Positions 1 to 6,400 of a stretch of 8,387 nt of DNA are shown piece after piece. Each line of letters begins with the position of its first letter. Positions within the stretch are counted from its first letter, which is position 1. The notes below the pieces were generated by a model that worked only from the letters and a program-made list of their open reading frames with translations, did not search any database and was not told the origin of the DNA. Position numbers and translations under genes: made by a program. Source of the stretch: JAHJDO01 sp030671985 [NCBI: bacterium] (GTDB taxonomy: Bacteria; JAHJDO01); assembly GCA_030671985.1 (NCBI GenBank), contig DAOVHI010000060.1, positions 1 to 8,387 of the forward strand, given 5' to 3'.

Positions 1-413
1 CTGGAAGGCATCAGATAAGTATCTCCACACTTTTTATTATATAAATTTTCTGTAAGACGGAATAAACAATATAAAATATCCGTATCTCTCGCCATAAAAA
101 TATAGCGCTGTCCCGGCCAATTATATATCATATTTTCCACTGCCTTTTGTAAATAAGGCATAACAGAATAAAAGGCGTTGATATGTTTTTGAAGCCCCTC
201 TACGCGAAAACCGTACTTGCTATCTTTCAATATATCAGCAGCTTCTTTTGCTTTAATTCCAGTCCTATCCATTAATCCTTTTATCTTTAAAATATCAGGG
301 TAGTCCCCATGATACGCTTTATCTGCCATTTTAATAAACTCAAAAATTCCAATAGAAGACCTTATATTTTTGACCATCCTTTTTATTAATGGGGACAGCG
401 CCTTTTTATTTTC
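1..413 (-). other. Unrecognised module with YIFMARD motif, cut by window edge
   Basis: About 137 residues are visible before the window ends. A helical region (IGIFEFIKMADKAYHGDYPD and onward) precedes a strand-helix pair, WPGQRYIFMARDTDILYCLF (60-119), and a second predicted strand (GDTYLMPS) at the edge. A hydrophobic strand running into Ala-Arg-Asp and a helix, then a strand ending in Ser, recalls the F-L-A-R-D-G and Y-L-x-x-S-R motifs of HAD-like proteins of capsule and surface-polysaccharide clusters. The expected Gly and the rest of the domain are not seen, so this is only a suggestion. Confidence 0.35.
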
Positions 414-3400
414 AACCGGTGAGCTGAAACGGGCTTCGCCCGTCACCAGACACCAGTCATCAGTCACCAGCGATATGCTACTTGTAACTTGTGACCTTGT
501 AACATTGTAATCTTTTACTCCCACTGGTGAACTGGAACCACTTACACTTATGGGTGTTGCGGAGAGGCCGGTACAAGCGCCGGTTCCCTTCCTGCCACGG
601 TAGGATAAACCCCCTCCCAACTGCCCAATAGAACTAATCAGGAACAGGCCCCAATTAAAAATGGGGTTTGTCCTTAATTTTTTACAGTCTAGGAAAGCAT
701 AAAACTTTCCTCGACTACTAGAAAATTCTTTCCTGGCAGCAAAGAAAATACGAGTACCGCCATTTTGGATGGCGGTACGAATTTTCTTGTGAATATGTTT
801 GTAAATAGAATTTATAAAAGTGAAGGTCGAATTTTCCGACGGAGAAAGTGTAAGGAGGGACCGCGCGGTATTTCCGTGTTCCCCGGTGGGTGATGACTGC
901 CGTCCTTTCCCCGATCCGGCCCGGGTAATTTGTTTACTGTTTGCCGACGACTTGTCTGTTGTGGCAGTATCCATTCCGTCCCCAGTCCTTAAAATCGGTG
1001 GTTTATCTCTCTTCACCGGCGAGGAGGCAAAGGCATTATTCTTATCTTCAAAACTAATTATTTTTTCAGTAATGTCGCTCATTTCCGGATGCCGCAGAAC
1101 ATTATAAATAACGGTCTCTATGTTCGGCCAGAAATTTTTTCCCACGAATTTCAAATCATGACGCCTGAGCGCTGCTTCTAAGGTCTCAACGATAGTTTGT
1201 TTGTTTAGATCTAAAACTTCAACCTGAACTTCTTTTCTTAACTCTTCGAATTTTTCCTTCAACTCTGCATTTTGACTTTGTGCAGCTGCTAACTTTTCAC
1301 TTAATCTTCTGCCAATAAATATGAGTGGTGTAGTTTCTCTAGAAACAGGTAAATCGCCCTTAATGTAGAACCAATGCCACTCCCCAAAAGGAAAAATATA
1401 CATATGTCTAGCGAGTTCCAGATTAAATAATGCGTTAAATACGGCGGTGGGCAGAACAATTATATAGCCGTAGCTGTTAACATCTGCATAAACCTTGATA
1501 TCTTCCGCCTCATTGCCAATCAACATAGGATTATCATTTTTAGGAAGCGCAAACTTGCCGTTCAAGATAAAAGCTATAAAATCATCCCCTTCAGCAAATC
1601 TTGCTAAAATGAGATTTTCTTGTTTATCTTGACGAACATAGTAAGAGCCCGGGTAAGGCCCGTTTTCATTTGGCTTTCTTTTTATTCTAGACCGTATAAA
1701 ATCAAGTAATCGCATCGCCTCTTCTTTTACAAGGACAGGCTTTAGCTCAGCCACAACTGCCTCCTCAAAAGTATCTCTGTCTTTAATAGAACTCAAAGAA
1801 AACAATCTTTCTGCCACATTCCATAATATTACCTTTTCTTCTTCCATCGGTGAACTGGATTTTTTTTGCCTTTCTGTTTCTCTCAGTCCAAGATTTTTAA
1901 GTCTTTTACCTAATTCACTGACTTGGCCACTTAGGGTTATTCTATTTTGTTTTGTGAGCTTATCCAGCGCCCGGCAAACAAAAGAATGCAGGTCGTCAAC
2001 GTTTTCCACACTTCCTTTTTTAAAATGCCAATTTGGCGAAACTGCATTTAACTTTCTCCTCTGGCCTATTTTATTTGCCAGCCATTGTCTAAAATCAGGA
2101 TAATACTGAGAAAGGGAACCCCTTACTATAGTTTCTTTATTTAGGACAGGTGAGCTAGAGAGAGAAAATGGGCTGTCAGTTTTCAGCTTAGGCAGGGTTA
2201 TGGTAAAAGTTGTGCCGGATTTCAAAACAGAATCGTACCTTTTGAAATAGTTACTTGAGACTTCTATGCTTCCATTGAATTCCTCCACTATTTTCTTGCA
2301 GTTAGTCAGGCCATGGCCGCGCCCAAACTCGGATGCGTTTGTAAATCCCGGCTCAAATATCTTATCTAAATGCCTCGCTGGAATTCCATAACCGTTATCT
2401 GAAAACCGGATGATATAATTATCTTTGGTCTCTAAAAGTGAGATTTTTATTTCGGGAACCACACCCAAAGATTTCATTAATGACCCATGATCAAGGAAAA
2501 CTCGTGCAGCATTCCAATATAAATTAGAAAATATACACTTCAAACCACGTTTATTTGCTAAAATTAAAGCTTCTTTTATTTCATTCTTATATTTAATTCC
2601 TATATAGTCGCCACCTCTTACTTGCATCCAACCAATCATAGATATTATAAACTCCGATAAGTTAACGGCTGAAAATGTATATACTCTTAAGAAAAAAACT
2701 CTCAATTCGTTAATATCAGAAATTAATCTTTTATTTTCCTTAACTTTCTTTATACCGCTACCAAGAATAGCAGCTATTTCCAACCTTATTTGCCTAATAT
2801 CAATAAGTTTTTTACTTAATAATATCGTATCATCTTCACTTTCTTCAGCTTCCTGACGCAACCCTAAAAGTTCACAAAATTTCGTTTCAATTTTGCTAAT
2901 TTCTTGTTCAGAAAATGTTGATTCTGTTTCCTTCATATAGCGCATAAAATCATGGACACTTATAGTATATAGTTCACTAATTTCCTGCATTAAAATCTTG
3001 AGTAATTCTTTTTTTAACCTTTTTATCTCTTCTGTTGTTTCCTTCTTAAGCCCTTCGCCTTCCGTTAATATCTGCTCAATCCAGCGGGAAGCAATCAAAT
3101 AATTCTGTTTTTTTATTAATTTTTTTATCTTGCTATCGGCAACCGGCGAACTGGAAGCTATCTTTGCTATTACTGACGGATTCGCTATTAATTCCTTGAT
3201 TGCCTTCCTGGCTTCATAGTAGGGATGAAATTGTGTAAGCCTGCAATAACTACCCAAAGTATCATGAAATCTGCGATAACCCGGATAATATTGTCCCAAT
3301 GTCGCGTCTAGTACCCTTATTGTCTTGCCATGTTTGTACGCGGCAATACCATGATCCCTCCGTTTTCCGTTCACCCTGATCTTACCTCCCAAGACACGCG

Positions 3401-6400
3401 CAAGAGTATGCCGTCTCCTTAGGATTATTACAATCTCATCGCTTACACGGCTGCAAAGCCGGCTTGGCTTAATCGCAAGCCGCGGGATTATAGTCATCAT
3501 AAAATCATTGGCATTAAATACTCCGCTATGTAATGCCGCATAAAATATTCTGTATTCTTCTTGTGACAACAATGCTTCATCTTTAAAATACTTCAAGTCG
3601 ATGGCGATATTATCAAGACCGACATAGTGGTATTGCGCCAGTTTAAACTTTCTCCAGATCGATAAGCCATTCTCAAATGCATCTTCCATAATCTGAGATG
3701 CCTCGCTATTTGTTAAAAGCGGAGAACTGGATTCATCTTGTCTTTCTGTCAAGTGTGGAGACCTGACCCTTTTATTTTCATAATAACATTTCGTAATTTT
3801 CCTAACCGGTGTCATGCTTTTTTGAAAAATATCCCAATCACCAACAGTGTCAGAAACATAATCGTTCAATAAAAGTACTGCCTTACCGCTGTCTTCAAAT
3901 CCATACTTGGAAAAAATTATCTTAAGGAGAGGAAAAGTCTTTATGCTGCATGGAAGAACACCAAAATTACTGCTTACAGCTGACAACTCCTCCATTAAAA
4001 TATTAGTCATTAAATAACTTAGATAATTCCCCTGATATAAACTAGCTATCTTTATTCTACAGATAAGAGTTGGCATGTCTGACGGTTGAACAAAACAACG
4101 CACATCGCCAATTATCCCATCAACACAACCATTATAGAAATACAAATGATGATGTGAAAATCCAGATTCATACGTGCCTTCCGCATTAACTCTTTCTATT
4201 AATATCTCGGATAATTCACTTGAATCAGGCAAGATAATAGTATCCCCTAAGTAAACAATACCTACCTGCCCTTGCGATATGTCTCCAACATTCTTGCCGC
4301 GATTAACCCAAGAATATACAGGCCCCAACAAATTATCCGGTTTTACAGGTGAAGAAGCTTTAATCTTATACCGATAAAATAGATCGCTTGATAAAGGCCT
4401 GACCGCCTGAGGGGCCTGATGGACCGGCGAGCTGGAAAATGAAAAAACATTATAAGGAATAAGCCTAGTTTCTTTTAGCACATAAACTCTTTCTGGTTCA
4501 ACTAACCCACTACCCATAAATTCTTGATAGCGCATTTTGATATTTTTTTCTTCGCCAAGCAAAATAATCTTAAAACGATCATCCTTTTTATTAAGGCGCC
4601 TCTTCATTCCAATAATTTCTCTTAAAGAGTTCCTATAGAATTCCATGGGAGGAATATCGATAGAAGAATGATTTGTATCGACAGCGATTATCTGCGGATA
4701 CTCCTCGTCAGGCAAAAGATTACTACTCTTTATAAAATAATAAACCAATAGTGTGATTTCTTTCTGACTATCTACCGTAAAATTATCGCCAAAGATAATC
4801 TTTTCTATAGCATCCCAAAGGCGTTTTGTATCTTGTAAAAAAGGTTTAAGATCCCAATGAACAGGATCAAACGAGATTTTGTTGTCTTTCATAATATTCT
4901 TAGGCAACTTACGGTAAAATAAACGCATGGTGCTCGGATATCTTTGATTCGTTTCCTTTAAAGCGCTAAAACTAATAAGAATATTTGCCTGCTGGATGAT
5001 CTCAAATCCTTTCCCCTGGATTCCAGGAAAAGCATCTATGGCGCATATCACAACACGCTGAGGCCTAAAATTGTTAGCGATTGCCATGGCACAGTTAACA
5101 CAGCTTTCCAACGAAATATAAACAACCGTATCAGACATTGCCCATCCACAATCAATGGCTTGCTTTAACGCGTTTGTCTCTGTGTGTTCATAAAACGATA
5201 TTCCTAATTCCTCATTTCTCCATAAGGGCCTTTCACCCATAATTACTGCTCCGCTCTTTCTATTGACTGCAACAGCTACAATTGGAACTTCACCTTGCCT
5301 CTGTTTTTCTTCTGCTTCTCTTACCAACATCTCCATATACACCATGTCGTTTAAAACTGCCGTTGGCTCTACAAGTAAATTATAAAAAATTTCTAATTGT
5401 TTATACTGGGGTAAAATAAAGAAATAAGGATGGATAAAAATAGACTTTAAACTAAGATCACTAGCAGCGACATAATTATTCGTAAGCTTCAAATCATTTG
5501 TAATAATCAGCTGAAATATTCTTGGTAAAAATAGACTACTAACTCCCCCTTCCTCGAAATCCTGACGCAGAAGAAACCATTGATCTCTAATCACTTGATA
5601 TGGAGGCGCCTGACCTAGAAATTGCTTTAAAAATTCTAACCTCTCTCTTAAAATTCCATAATGATTATCGATAAACTGTCCTGGATTTTGCAAATCAAAA
5701 TCTCTTATCCATATATCTGTAAAAGTTTTATCTCTCCCTGATCTTCTCTCATTTTCTCTTTGAAATTCTGCAGGGACAAATATGGGATAAGTAATTTTCA
5801 CCGGCGAGCTGGAAGAATCAGGGCCTTTTCTGGAGCCGCGGATGATATCGTCAATAACCTTATCCTCTTCCGGGTCCCATCCCCCTCTCTTTTCCTCATC
5901 GTATTCATCGAAATTTAAATCAGTTGGCTTTTTCTTGTTGTAATCAACCGGCGTATCGAGGATAGATTGTATTGTCCTTACGATAAATTGCTTGGATATT
6001 CTTGGGTATTTGGACTTCAGCTTACGACTGACTTGCTTTACGGGCATGCCTTTTCTTAATAATTTTTCGGCTTCTTCCTTTTCTTCAGGCTTTTCTTCAG
6101 GAAAAAGCATCTCCTTATAACTCTTGTCAAACAGCCTCTGAAAAACACCACTTCCATACGTGTATATTGTCGGAGAAAGACCTATGCCGCTTATATCCTC
6201 AATAGAGAGGATACTCCTTAGATTCGGGTACCTCTCTGTAAACGAGAATAATTCCTTTAACAAGCAGCGCCTTAATTCATCCTGGAAGTAAAATAACCTA
6301 ATCAGGCTTATGGCTAAAATATTTAAACTGTCAGTAACTTCCCGGATATCCCTGCCTTCAAAACCCAGGCCGTAACGGGCATAGACATCAGCAAAGGCCT

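Larger units (their letters stand above)
429..1013 (-). other. Low-complexity, repeat- and hairpin-rich segment, still open in frame
   Basis: About 195 codons remain open, but the translation is unlike a folded domain: polar Ser/Thr/Gly-rich runs (TDKSSANSKQITRAGSGKGR) and compositionally mixed text between linkers 10 and 13. The DNA holds a cluster of structures not seen elsewhere in the window: hairpins at 742-788, 687-715, 640-674 and 430-442, and two sets of 7-8 base tandem repeats at 443-470 and 480-509. Such features are typical of intergenic or mobile sequence, yet no stop interrupts the frame. It may be a former non-coding or transposable insert tamed into reading frame, or a disordered hinge. 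Nothing else of note was seen here. Confidence 0.6.

Noticed and set aside
640-788. The three hairpins as a transcription terminator pair ending a gene
   Set aside because: No stop codon lies nearby, linkers 11, 12 and 13 flank or continue on both sides in the same frame, and no clean T-run follows any stem on the minus strand.
414-1013. An intergenic region between two separate genes
   Set aside because: The frame is the same and open on both sides and throughout, with four linkers inside or at its borders. Chance preservation of frame and openness over 200 codons is very unlikely.
820-1107. Plus-strand ORF of 95 codons
   Set aside because: It runs antisense to the giant frame through linkers 10 and 11, has no recognisable product, and owes its length to the low-complexity DNA here.
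2640-2710. A membrane helix in the kinase module
   Set aside because: The hydrophobic run is broken by Arg, Asn, Ser and Glu and lies between the His helix and the ATPase domain, where a membrane pass would not fit.
4965-5345. Calling the gene ribD or tadA
   Set aside because: Only the deaminase core is shared; the reductase half of RibD is absent, the Cys motif differs, and the domain is part of a giant chain.
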